Below the pieces are notes generated by a model. The model made no database searches and was not told the DNA's origin. It saw only the letters and a program-made list of their open reading frames with translations. This document shows positions 1-8,385 of a DNA stretch of 37,189 bases, piece by piece (within the stretch, counting starts at the first letter, position 1; each line of letters starts with the position of its first letter). This DNA comes from an uncultured Desulfobulbaceae bacterium (lineage in GTDB: Bacteria; Desulfobacterota; Desulfobulbia; Desulfobulbales; Desulfobulbaceae). The position numbers and the translations under genes were made by a program. Location of the stretch: contig CALZIH010000001.1 of assembly GCA_945787305.1 (NCBI GenBank), positions 1 to 37,189 on the forward strand, in the 5' to 3' direction.

Positions 1-99
1 CTGTTTATGGGCTATTACCTGCTCAGTGGCTGGAGCTCAGGCAATGAGTTCCAGGAAAAAATGAGCGCCCATCAGGAAAAATTTTCCCAGAGCAAATAA
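1..99 (+). CDS. C-terminal end of an unidentified membrane-associated protein (5' truncated)
   Basis: Frame 1 is open from the first base to a TAA at 97-99 and encodes 32 residues: a short hydrophobic stretch (LFMGYYLLSGW) followed by a charged tail ending in FSQSK. The gene begins upstream of the window. Because the next genes are the cbb3 oxidase maturation set, a cbb3-related subunit or assembly protein is plausible, but the tail has no heme-binding CxxCH and I cannot name it. One copy of a dispersed palindromic element lies 67 nt after its stop codon. Confidence 0.6.
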   Translation: MFMGYYLLSGWSSGNEFQEKMSAHQEKFSQSK

Positions 100-166
100 G
101 ACAACTCATAGCCGGTTTATAATATTATTTGCTCTAATTCAGAATATGGAGCGTAACATGTCTGTA

Positions 167-196
167 GTCGGTGGCGAGGCATTTTGCGGTACCGAT
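167..196 (+). repeat. Dispersed 3'-UTR palindromic element, copy 1
   Basis: This 30-nt core starts GTCGGTGGCGAGGC and ends ACCGAT, so its ends can pair (GTCGGT with ACCGAT, one G-U). It shares the GTCGGTGGCG(A/C)GGC block with copies at 2085-2113 (plus) and 13596-13633 (minus). It begins 67 nt after the stop codon of the upstream gene and has the same orientation as that gene. Its 3' arm differs from the other two copies. The function is unknown; the placement suggests an RNA-level role after the stop codon. Confidence 0.6.
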
Positions 197-279
197 AAGT
201 AAGGCGTTGTGTAACCAATTGCAAGAGAAGGGAATTCTTCATATTGCTCTGCTCTTGTCTTAACAGTTAACGGTTTGGT

Positions 280-311
280 ACCGGGCGGGATTCTTCTCGC
301 CCGGTTTTTTT
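280..311 (+). terminator. Rho-independent terminator or attenuator abutting the ccoG start codon
   Basis: ACCGGGCG at 280-287 pairs with CGCCCGGT at 298-305 (8 bp, 10-nt loop) and is followed by seven T residues at 305-311. The ATG of ccoG is the very next base. It may end the upstream transcript, or act as an attenuator in a transcript that reads into ccoG. No Shine-Dalgarno sequence lies between it and the ATG. A weak -10-like TATAAT occurs at 118-123 without a convincing -35. Confidence 0.75.
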
Positions 312-1553
312 ATGAAACAGAATAACCGACTCCTCGGTCCGTGGCGTCGACGCCTTCAATGGGCTTTTACCTTGCTTCTCCTGGGCCTTCCCTGGTTGGA
401 GGTCAACGGAAAAAGCCTGTTGCGCATCGACATCCCTGAACTCCGCCTTTTCCTATTCGGCCAGGTTCTGCGGATTGAGGAATTGTACCTTGTCCTGCTC
501 TTCACCTTAATTTTTATTCTCGGCTTCCTTCTGGTCACCGTTGTTTTTGGCCGAGTCTGGTGTGGTTGGTTCTGCCCACAGACCACCTTGTCGGATGTTG
601 CCGAATGGATGGCCAGGCATCTTGGTCTCAAGGTGCGACACCACAAGTTACATGGTTCTCTCTGGAGCAAAGTTCTGCTGCAGGGGGGCTATCTTTTGCT
701 CGCAGCTCTGGTGGCCTCCAATCTCCTCTGGTACTTCATCCCACCGAGACTGTATTTTGTTCGTCTCTTCGCCTTTGATTTACACTATGCCAGCTGGATC
801 ACCCTTGGCGTAACCGGCCTGATTGTTTACCTTGATCTAGCTCTGGTGCGGCGAATGATGTGCAGAGATTTCTGCCCTTACGGACGCTTCCAGACCGCTC
901 TTGTCGACAAGTCGACATTGACCTTGCATCTCCCGGAAACTGAATTGGAGCATTGCATAGAATGCAGTTCGTGTGTGCGCACCTGCCCGATGGGAATCGA
1001 CATCCGACACGGTTACCAGGTGGAATGCATCAACTGTGGCCGTTGTCTTGATGCCTGCCGCAAGGTAATGGAAAAACGTAACCGACCGGGACTCATTCGC
1101 TACACCTTTGGCTTGCATGGAGAGAGCGTAAAAGGGCTGCTGAATCCACGGACCCTCCTCATAGGTTTGGCAATGCTAGCTTTGCTGGTGATTTTATCCA
1201 TCGCCTTGGTCGAGCGCCCGGCTGCATCCCTTAAGGTCGCCGTATCGCATACAGTCCCATCACGAGAACTGGCAGATGGTCGAATGGGCACCTTTTTTAA
1301 TGCATGGGTAAATAATCGCAGCCAGGAGACAACGGTTTATACCCTGCATGCCCGTCAAAAAGATTCAGGCGGTGCACTTCCTCTTAAGGGGCAGGTACGG
1401 GCCGAAATGGGTGCCGGGGAGAACCGGCGCCTCGACTTCGTCTTGGTGGCGCCGAACGCAGAGCCTCTGACTGTTGAATTCGTACTGGTCGATGGAGACG
1501 GGCAAGAGTTATCGGTTGCCGAAGCATATGTTGGAATAACTCATTCAAAGTGA
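312..1553 (+). CDS. ccoG: Cytochrome c oxidase accessory protein CcoG (FixG)
   Basis: This is a membrane-bound ferredoxin-like protein needed for maturation of cbb3-type oxidase; work in other bacteria links it to copper handling for the CuB site. The 413 residues show N-terminal membrane segments (about 17-32, 57-80, 122-142, 160-178), paired Cys motifs VWCGWFCPQ (C84, C88) and CRDFCPYG (C184, C188), two 4Fe-4S motifs (C215/218/221/225 and C239/242/245/249), another membrane segment (about 281-300) and a C-terminal periplasmic domain. It is slightly shorter than many family members. It begins immediately after a terminator, with no ribosome-binding site visible and no alternative start nearby. 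The stop is 4 nt before ccoH, so the two are co-transcribed. Confidence 0.95.
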   Translation: MKQNNRLLGPWRRRLQWAFTLLLLGLPWLEVNGKSLLRIDIPELRLFLFGQVLRIEELYLVLLFTLIFILGFLLVTVVFGRVWCGWFCPQTTLSDVAEWMARHLGLKVRHHKLHGSLWSKVLLQGGYLLLAALVASNLLWYFIPPRLYFVRLFAFDLHYASWITLGVTGLIVYLDLALVRRMMCRDFCPYGRFQTALVDKSTLTLHLPETELEHCIECSSCVRTCPMGIDIRHGYQVECINCGRCLDACRKVMEKRNRPGLIRYTFGLHGESVKGLLNPRTLLIGLAMLALLVILSIALVERPAASLKVAVSHTVPSRELADGRMGTFFNAWVNNRSQETTVYTLHARQKDSGGALPLKGQVRAEMGAGENRRLDFVLVAPNAEPLTVEFVLVDGDGQELSVAEAYVGITHSK

Positions 1554-1557
1554 CAGT

Positions 1558-2019
1558 ATGACTGAACCCAGAAAAAAGAATGTCTACCCGCTAATGATAC
1601 TGCTGATGATCGGCGGGTTTATCCTTTTCTTAGCCTGGTCTGCATTTCAGGCCGCCGGCCTTGGCAGCAAAGTCACCGATCCCGACTATTACAGCAAGGG
1701 GTTGAAATACAATACCACACAGGTTGAGAAACGGGCAGCAGAGGTCCTTGGCTGGAACGTTGAGACCCGGCTCAAGGGACGTAAGCTTGAAATTCGTCTC
1801 ACTGACCAGAAGGGTGAGGACGTTACAGGTGCGGGCGGTTCGCTCTATCTGGCAATTCCCGGTACAGCTGAGAATATTCACCTGCCCCTGCAGGAGGTCA
1901 CTTCCGGCCTATACAAGGTCAGTTTCAAGGACAACATTAGCGGCTCTATCCAGGCTCGTCTTGAACTGGAGCGGGAAGGCGCGCGGCTTTATCGGTTGTT
2001 GTTGCTCAACCTTGATTGA
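1558..2019 (+). CDS. ccoH: FixH/CcoH-family cbb3 oxidase assembly protein
   Basis: This is a 153-residue protein with one N-terminal membrane segment (about 11-31) followed by a periplasmic domain. The post-membrane segment DPDYYSKGLKYN is the characteristic FixH signature (D-Y-Y-x-K-G). In other bacteria CcoH associates with CcoI or with the assembling cbb3 oxidase. It starts 4 nt after ccoG. A second copy of the dispersed palindromic element begins 65 nt after its stop, before ccoI. Confidence 0.9.
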   Translation: MTEPRKKNVYPLMILLMIGGFILFLAWSAFQAAGLGSKVTDPDYYSKGLKYNTTQVEKRAAEVLGWNVETRLKGRKLEIRLTDQKGEDVTGAGGSLYLAIPGTAENIHLPLQEVTSGLYKVSFKDNISGSIQARLELEREGARLYRLLLLNLD

Positions 2020-2070
2020 CTCTTAAGAAATTCAAAACGCCCTCTGCACAGTACTGAAATTCAATGAATG

Positions 2071-2113
2071 TTAACCTTTCCGCAGTCGGTGGCGCGGCTT
2101 TTGTGACACCGAC
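2071..2113 (+). repeat. Dispersed 3'-UTR palindromic element, copy 2
   Basis: The core 2085-2113 begins GTCGGTGGCGCGGC and ends ACACCGAC, giving a clean GTCGGTG/CACCGAC stem. The preceding 14 nt include AACCTTTCCGC, which is also found beside copy 3. It sits between ccoH and ccoI, 65 nt after the ccoH stop and in the same orientation, so it would be inside the cco message. Confidence 0.65.
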
Positions 2114-2163
2114 AATCTTTGATAGCTGGAAATGACCATGATTTCCGTGATGCTTTATATCGA

Positions 2164-4521
2164 ATGAACCTTCCAGAGACCTGCATTCACTGTCAGGGGT
2201 GCCGGGGAGCGTATGCCGTAATCACAGGAGCCGGGCTTGATGCATTCTACGAGAAGAGGGCGTGGCAAGAACCGGGAATACCTGACGGTGCCTATGCAAC
2301 GATCTACACCGATGAATACCTTGAAACCTTTACCCTTGACTGCAATGATAACAGTCGGGAAATTTCGTTTATTGTCTCGGGTATTCGATGTGCCGCCTGC
2401 ATCTGGCTTATAGAGTCCATTCTCGGTAAACAATCGGGGGTTAAGGACGCAACGGTCAATTATGGAACCCATAGGGGACGCGTCCGTTTTGATCCGGAAC
2501 ATACATCACCGGCTCTCATCTTCAAAGCTATCATCAGTTTGGGTTATGTTGTAAAGCCTTTCACCCAGGATGAAGCACGTCGTATGCAGGAACAGGAAAG
2601 CAGGGCTCTGCTCATTCGTTTTGTCACCGCCGCCTTTCTGTCCATGCAGCTCATGGGATTTTCACTGGCGCTGTATGGTGGCTATTTTAAAGGAATAGAT
2701 CCGGAGACAAAGGCGTTGATTCAGTACTTTGCCGCCCTGGTGGCTACGCCGGTGGTCTTTTTTTCCGGGGCGCCGTTTTTGCAAGGCGCTTGGCGCAGTA
2801 TCCTGAACAGGTCGCCGAACATGGATCTGTTGATAGCACTTGGCGTCTTGACGGCCTATTTTTACAGTTTTGTCGCCCTTTTTGTTGGCGGTGAGGTGTA
2901 TTTCGAAACCTCGGCAATGATTATTACCCTGATCTTGCTTGGTCGAATCTTTGAAAACGGTGCCCGCCGGAAAGCCCTTTCCGGCGTAGACAGTCTGCTC
3001 CAGCTTGCACCCGATACTGCTCATCTTGTCCAGGGAGATGAAACGATTCCGGTCCCAAGCAGCCGTTTGCAGGTTGGAGATACTATTCTGGTCCAACCGG
3101 GGGAGCGATTTCCTGTTGATGGGATACTGATGAATATGGAGACCGAAGTCGATGAATCGGTTCTCACAGGAGAAGCAGCATCGGTTCTCAGGAAGCCGGG
3201 GGAAACAGTCTGTTCAGGAGCAATGAATATTTCTACCGCCATACGGGTGGAGGTGGTACAAACTGCTGCCACCTCGTTTATGGCCCGTATTGCTCGAATG
3301 GTTGAGGAGGCGCAAAACAGGAAAGCACCGGTTCAGGGCCAGGCCGACAGGGCAGCAGGGATATTTGTCCCCTCGGTGATACTCATCGCGCTGGCAACCG
3401 GTATCTTCTGGTTTTTCTTCTCTCAAGATCCTGTTGCACCTTTTTTATATGCCGTGTCGGTTCTTGTTGTTGCCTGCCCATGCGCACTGGGTTTGGCAAC
3501 GCCCACTGCAATCCTTGTCGCAACAGGTGTTGCGGCTGAAAAAGGGATCCTTTTTCATGGAGGAGATACTCTGGAGGAAACCGCCCGTCTAACAGTTGCC
3601 GCCTTTGATAAAACTGGCACCTTGACTGAAGGTGACCCGCAGGTGGTAGCAATTGATTCAAACCAGGGTGATGAACGGTCGCTGCTGACCTTGGCGGCAA
3701 GAGTTGAAAGTGGCTCGAGTCATCCCATTGCCCGTGGAATTTTGCGAAAAGCCCGACAGGAAGGAATATACTCAGGTGGCGAGGGAGGGAAGATACTTCC
3801 AGGTAAAGGCGTGGTTTTGGAAACAGCCGAGGGCCTTCTCGCTGCTGGCAACCGTGATTTTATGAAAATAAATGAAATAGCCATGCCGGAAACCGAACCG
3901 TCCATTTTTTCCGAAGTGCATGTAGCTTTGGCCGGGAAATATCAGGGATGTGTATTTCTTGAAAATCGGTTGCGACCGGAAGCAGCCGAGGTCGTCAGAA
4001 AAATCAAACAGTTTGGCTTGCACACCCTTCTCCTTACCGGCGACCATGCACTTTCAGCTAAGCGAGTTGTGGCTGAGACAGGTATTGATCGATATACTTC
4101 CGGCATGAGCCCCCAGGGAAAAACTGATCGGATACGGGAAATGGCTCACAATGGCGAAACAGTACTGATGATCGGCGATGGTGTCAATGACGCTCCAGCC
4201 CTCTCGGAGGCGGCCGTAGGCTGTGCGATGGGGAGTGGGACCGATATTGCACTTGAAACCTCTGACCTTGTTTTAATGCGCAACAATCTTGAGCAGTTAC
4301 CCATGGCGATTGAGCTGGCAAGGAAAACAATGCGGATTATTCGTCAGAACCTGTTCTGGGCTTTCAGCTATAACTTGGTGGCAATACCTCTTGCGACCAC
4401 GGGAAAGCTCGCGCCGGTCTACGCTGCTGCGGCAATGGCTGCCAGTTCCATTCTGGTGGTTGTCAATTCTCTCCGGCTCAAAAGAATTGGCGTGGTGAAA
4501 AACTCGTCAGAGGGTAGGTAA
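2164..4521 (+). CDS. ccoI: Copper-translocating P1B-type ATPase CcoI (FixI)
   Basis: CcoI moves copper across the inner membrane to supply cbb3 oxidase assembly. From the ATG at 2164 the protein has 785 residues: an N-terminal Cys cluster (CIHCQGC, residues 7-13), a heavy-metal-associated domain with the GIRCAAC metal motif (C76, C79), membrane helices, the actuator motif TGEAAS, the CPC metal-transport motif (C438-P-C440), the phosphorylation site DKTGTLTEG (Asp482), an HP motif and GDGVNDAP (near 672). An in-frame TTG at 2119 would add 15 residues, but neither start has a clear Shine-Dalgarno; ATG was chosen because it opens directly onto the conserved Cys cluster. The stop is 3 nt before ccoS. 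Confidence 0.93.
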   Translation: MNLPETCIHCQGCRGAYAVITGAGLDAFYEKRAWQEPGIPDGAYATIYTDEYLETFTLDCNDNSREISFIVSGIRCAACIWLIESILGKQSGVKDATVNYGTHRGRVRFDPEHTSPALIFKAIISLGYVVKPFTQDEARRMQEQESRALLIRFVTAAFLSMQLMGFSLALYGGYFKGIDPETKALIQYFAALVATPVVFFSGAPFLQGAWRSILNRSPNMDLLIALGVLTAYFYSFVALFVGGEVYFETSAMIITLILLGRIFENGARRKALSGVDSLLQLAPDTAHLVQGDETIPVPSSRLQVGDTILVQPGERFPVDGILMNMETEVDESVLTGEAASVLRKPGETVCSGAMNISTAIRVEVVQTAATSFMARIARMVEEAQNRKAPVQGQADRAAGIFVPSVILIALATGIFWFFFSQDPVAPFLYAVSVLVVACPCALGLATPTAILVATGVAAEKGILFHGGDTLEETARLTVAAFDKTGTLTEGDPQVVAIDSNQGDERSLLTLAARVESGSSHPIARGILRKARQEGIYSGGEGGKILPGKGVVLETAEGLLAAGNRDFMKINEIAMPETEPSIFSEVHVALAGKYQGCVFLENRLRPEAAEVVRKIKQFGLHTLLLTGDHALSAKRVVAETGIDRYTSGMSPQGKTDRIREMAHNGETVLMIGDGVNDAPALSEAAVGCAMGSGTDIALETSDLVLMRNNLEQLPMAIELARKTMRIIRQNLFWAFSYNLVAIPLATTGKLAPVYAAAAMAASSILVVVNSLRLKRIGVVKNSSEGR

Positions 4522-4524
4522 ATT

Positions 4525-4695
4525 ATGCTTCAATCTACAGTCATACTCATTGTCCTGTCGCTCTTTATAGGTGTTGGGGCCTGGTTGGTCTTTCTCTGGG
4601 CGGTAAATAAAGGCGAGTTTGATGACATTGAACGTCCGAAGTACCGGATGCTTGACGATGAAGATATCCAGGATAGGGACAGTGAAGAAAAGTAA
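4525..4695 (+). CDS. ccoS: Cbb3-type oxidase assembly protein CcoS (FixS)
   Basis: This 56-residue gene starts at an ATG 3 nt after the ccoI stop, preceded by an AGAGG/AGGT purine stretch. It encodes one N-terminal membrane helix (about 4-27), then the FixS-like segment FLWAVNKGEFDDIERPKYRML and an acidic tail ending DIQDRDSEEK. CcoS is needed to insert cofactors into CcoN in other bacteria. Small size, position after ccoI and the GQFDD-like motif make the call secure. Confidence 0.9.
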   Translation: MLQSTVILIVLSLFIGVGAWLVFLWAVNKGEFDDIERPKYRMLDDEDIQDRDSEEK

Positions 4696-4712
4696 GCATA
4701 AGGTGGTTGTTA

Positions 4713-5390
4713 ATGATTGATCCGGTTTACAGTATCGTCTTGAGCACGGCCTTTTTAGGTTCCGGGCATTGTATCGGTATGTGCGGTCCGATTGTGGCGG
4801 CTCTTTCCCTGTCGCCCCAGGCCAAAAGAAAAGGAGTCCTGTTTCACCTTTGCTATAATACCGGTCGCATTACAACCTATGTCTTCATTGGGGTTCTGGC
4901 CGGCTGGCTGGGATCACTGCTCAACAAGACGGAAACATTTTCAATGGTGTCCCACTCCATTTTGTTGCTGACAGACGTGTTTATTATTGCCCTGGGGCTG
5001 GCAACGATCGGGATATTTGAGCGAATCCGCATCATACCGCTTGAGTTTCCAGGCATTATCCGGGCAATGACCAACTCAGTTTCGCGATTACAGAAGCTTC
5101 CTGTAGTCTTTTCTGCCTTCCCGATCGGCTTGATAATGGGTTTTTTACCCTGCGGATTCCTCTACGCGATTGCCCTTGCCGCTGCAGGAAGAGGATCTCC
5201 GTCAAAGGGCGGGCTTATCATGCTGGCCTTTGGTCTCGGTACGCTTCCGGCGCTGTTTCTCTTTGGCAGCGCCGTCCACTGGCTCACAACAACGGTGAGA
5301 AGGGAAATGCTGCGCTGGGCAGGTGTATTGGTGGTATGTATGGGATGCTACAATCTGTATCAGCATATACAACTGATGGGGTCGCTTTAA
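4713..5390 (+). CDS. TauE/SafE (UreH/CcdA-like) integral membrane protein of the cco cluster
   Basis: This 225-residue polytopic membrane protein has the two pseudo-repeat motifs of the cytochrome-biogenesis-like 'sulfite exporter TauE' family: GSGHCIGMCGPIVAAL near the N terminus and GFLPCGFLYAIALAAA in the second half. Homologues commonly follow ccoS and are thought to help copper or redox steps in oxidase assembly; this role is inferred from context. The ATG at 4713 has AAGGTGG 7 nt upstream, so it is preferred to the in-frame TTG at 4707. It closes the cco operon. Confidence 0.85.
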   Translation: MIDPVYSIVLSTAFLGSGHCIGMCGPIVAALSLSPQAKRKGVLFHLCYNTGRITTYVFIGVLAGWLGSLLNKTETFSMVSHSILLLTDVFIIALGLATIGIFERIRIIPLEFPGIIRAMTNSVSRLQKLPVVFSAFPIGLIMGFLPCGFLYAIALAAAGRGSPSKGGLIMLAFGLGTLPALFLFGSAVHWLTTTVRREMLRWAGVLVVCMGCYNLYQHIQLMGSL

Positions 5391-5529
5391 CAAATTGATA
5401 CCCTGTAGTTACAGGCTGCGCGGGGTGTGTGGCCAGCCAGTTCGTTGCCACTTCGTTGTTCAAGAAACAAGCGGTTGAATTCCTTAGGCACCTTGAAAGG
5501 CGGAGGCGCTTTTTCATGGGAAGTATTAC

Positions 5530-5571
5530 GCGATGCTGCAACAGCTGGATTACTGGCTGGTGCAGCATCGC
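5530..5571. repeat. Long inverted repeat between convergent genes
   Basis: GCGATGCTGCA at 5530-5540 pairs with TGCAGCATCGC at 5561-5571, and CAGC/GCTG extends the stem inward after one mismatch. Neither strand has a T-tract after it, so a simple rho-independent terminator is not supported. It lies between the convergent cco operon and the chemoreceptor gene, where it could still block read-through. A smaller hairpin (CCTGT/ACAGG) lies at 5402-5415. Confidence 0.6.
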
Positions 5572-7140
5572 TTACCGGAAACTAGAGGTTCAGCTCACAT
5601 ATAGATCATCCAACACCGTAAACAGCTTGACTCTGGCATCTTCAAACTGTACCATTTTCGCTTTCGCCTCATCCGTCCGTTCCCTGTTGTACAGGTCGAC
5701 AATTTCTCGGGCAGTGGTATGTACCTTTTCATGATGCAGGCCAAGCGTTGCATATAATGGATGAGCTGTGATTTCCGGCCCAACATTGTCATACCAGCGA
5801 CCGAATTCGCAATCGTGGTGACCCACCACTTCGGAAGCCTGCAACTTCTTCAGTCCCTGCATTACTGCTTCAAGACGTAATTTCCAGTTCAGGTGCGCCG
5901 TCTTAACCGCTCCGATGTCAAACGGCACTTTCCGGAGAGTAAACTGGAGGGCTTCTCGATCGAGCTTGCCGGCGATTGACTGTAACTCCTTTGAAAATTC
6001 GCGGACTTCGATGCTGTGAATGGCAATTTCATTGGCAGTGCCGCTTACCTTGGCAATATCCCTGGACAATTCGTCGTTCACTGTTGCGGCCTGGGCAATG
6101 TTCTGATTGACCTCCTCGATACCGGCTGCGGCCTGGGCAACATTGTCGGCTATCTCCTGGCTGGCCCCGGATTGTTCTCCAACGGCCATGGCAATACTGT
6201 CGACAACTTCACTTGTTTTGTTAATGGTAGCCGTAATGCTGTTGATGACTTTGACCGTCTCATCGGTGGACTGTTGGACGCCGTCAATGCGATCTTTTAT
6301 TTCCCTGGTTGACGCTGTAGTCTGCAGGGCCAACTCTTTAATCTCGTTGGCTACAACGGCAAAACCCTTGCCGGCTTCTCCGGCTCGAGCTGCTTCAATG
6401 GTTGCGTTGAGAGCCAGAAGATTTGTTTGATCAGCGATTTCATTGATTGTTTCGGTCACCTTGTTAATTTCCTCGGCCGATTGCCCTAGTGCAACAACAC
6501 TGTTCGACGCATTGGCAGCTTCTGGAACTCGCCTGATCGGTGTTGGATGCAATTTCACCGATGGTCGATGTCATCTCTTCGGCTGCCGTTGCAACCATGT
6601 TGACGTTGATGCTCGATTCTTCCATGGCGGCAGCGATGGCGTTCATGTTGGTGCTCATCTCTTCAGCTGCATATGTTGTAGTACTTGCCGTTTGCTGCAG
6701 GTCCTCTACGCCGGTTGCCAGCTCTTTAGAGAGTTGGCTCAGGCTATTGGAGGAAAGGTTGAGGGTTCCTGCATCTCCTTTTATCCCAAGGAACAGCCTG
6801 CCAAGTTTTTCACTCATACCGCTAAGAGAATTGGCAAGTTCCCCCACTTCACCATTGGTTTTGCTGGTAAGACGACTGGTAAAATCACCGGCTGCAACAG
6901 TTTCTGCAAAGGAGACGGAATCCTTTATTCCGTTGACGATGAAATAATTGCTAAAAAACCGTACTGCAAAGACAAGGAAAAAGAAGACGACTGTTCCCCC
7001 CATTAAGGCATTAAAAAAGAGCTTGTAGGTGGTGGAGGCAATCTGTTCGGCTTTGGCGGCAGCAGCGGTATCAATAGAATCGATATATACTCCTGTTCCC
7101 AAAATCCAGCCAAGGGGTTCAAAGTAGCGCACGTAAGAGA

Positions 7141-7300
7141 GCTTGGGCTGTTCCTTGCTTAAACCGTCCGGTGTCGGTTTCGGCCAGTGGTAATCAACAA
7201 ATCCTTCGCCGCTTTTTTCACTGACCTCAACAATTGCCTGGAACAGGTTCTGCTCTTTTCCCATTGCACAATCGTATTTCTTGTCGTCCAGCACCTTGCC
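7141..7300 (-). repeat. Cache-unit DNA repeat, copy A (within the chemoreceptor gene)
   Basis: This stretch encodes the second Cache unit (KVLDDKKYDCAMGKEQNLFQ ... PKLSYVR). It aligns with 7507-7666 at an offset of 366 bp (122 codons), with about 12 differences in 160 nt by eye, so DNA and protein are both conserved between the units. Confidence 0.8.
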
Positions 7301-7506
7301 TTCGAGTTCCGGGGCGGTGGGGTGCATTATCATTGTTGGGTATGGTGTTCCTATATCGTTGATCCAGAAATACCCCTTATCGTTGTTATAACGCATTGTT
7401 GCAATATCATGTTTGGATTTTTCCACCGCCTCTGTCAATGCGTCATCTACATAGATTCCTGTGCCAATTATCCAGTCCCATCCTGGGATTAAACGCACAT
7501 AGGAGA

Positions 7507-7666
7507 GCTTGGGCTGCTCCTTGGTCAAACCGTCCGGTGTCGGTTTCGGCCAGTCGTAATCAACAAATCCCTCGCCGTTTTTTTCACTGACCTCAACCAT
7601 TGCCTGGAACAGGTTTTGCTTTTTTCCCATTGCACAATCATATTTCTTGTCGTCCAGTACCTTACC
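7507..7666 (-). repeat. Cache-unit DNA repeat, copy B (within the chemoreceptor gene)
   Basis: This encodes the first Cache unit (KVLDDKKYDCAMGKKQNLFQ ... PKLSYVR) and is the partner of 7141-7300. The close DNA match suggests a recent tandem duplication or gene conversion. Confidence 0.8.
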
Positions 7667-8239
7667 GTTTAGTGCGGGAACGGTGGCATGCATTACCATT
7701 TTCGGGAATGGCTTGCCGGTATCGTTAATCCAGACATAGCCGGTGCCGTTACTGTAACGCAACTCGCCAATAGCATTGGCGGAACGGGTCCTGGCTTCCT
7801 CCTCGGTGATAGTCCCCTTGAGGGCAAGTTCCCTATTTTTTTCTATGATACTCTGGGCCAGGTCAATGATATTCACCAGGACTGGTCCATATTGCTTTTC
7901 CAGCCACTGTTTATCCTGGCTGTTATTGTAATTGGTCTCTAGGGCTTGATAGGCGATATCTAAATAATTTTTCAGATTTTGCTCGACCTGGATATGTTGT
8001 TCCTTTTTAAAGGTGCTCAGGGAGACTTGTCTGTCTTTTGAAATAATGATATATTGAACAGTTCCAACTGCCAGTGAAAATATAGTCAGCGCCGTGCAAA
8101 TCATGATAAAGAGTTTCGTTTGCAGTTTCATTTTCTTTCCTTGCAAAGTTTATTTGATTCTAAACGGTGATATGTATTTCTCTAGTGGCTTGAGAAAAGG
8201 TTGCCACATCTAAAACATCTTTCAAATCAACAGTTGTAC

Positions 8240-8253
8240 ACCATGATCACGGT
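8240..8253. promoter_or_regulatory. Imperfect palindrome upstream of the chemoreceptor gene (possible operator)
   Basis: ACCATGATCACGGT is a 14-bp dyad with one mismatched pair, about 110 nt upstream of the chemoreceptor start. The rest of 8132-8385 shows a small ACTGT/ACAGT hairpin and no gene. A regulator site is only a guess. Confidence 0.25.
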
Positions 8254-8385
8254 ATGTTTTCATGGCATGCGGTACAGAAAACTGTGATTTACAGTGGCCT
8301 TGTCGTCGGTTTGCCAACATCAACAATTTTCGATAAAACCACCCTGGAGTACACACTCCTTGTGTATGTTCTGTTCTGGTCCATA

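Larger units (their letters stand above)
5590..8131 (-). pseudogene. Methyl-accepting chemotaxis protein with tandem Cache units and a C-terminal CZB domain, frameshifted
   Basis: The gene reads as two overlapping frames. The first part (ATG 8131, with AAGGA about 6 nt upstream; the TTG at 8146 is rejected) has an N-terminal membrane helix, two near-identical Cache-type sensor units (WINDTGKPFP and WINDIGTPYP), a second membrane helix, a HAMP domain and the first part of the signalling coiled coil. The frame changes near 6520-6535, after ...IASNTDQA; the other frame continues VPEAANASNSVVALGQSAEEI, then the conserved hairpin tip (NEIADQTNLLALNATIEAAR) and a C-terminal chemoreceptor zinc-binding domain (HLNWKLRL, HHDCEFGRWYDN, HHEKVH). 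Apart from the shift every domain is intact. A sequencing error or a recent lesion would both explain it. Confidence 0.85.

Noticed and set aside
8240..8360. c-di-GMP riboswitch upstream of the chemoreceptor
   Set aside because: A GCAAACC sequence on the minus strand recalls GEMM-I, but the conserved GACGCAAAGCC core and the rest of the fold are missing.
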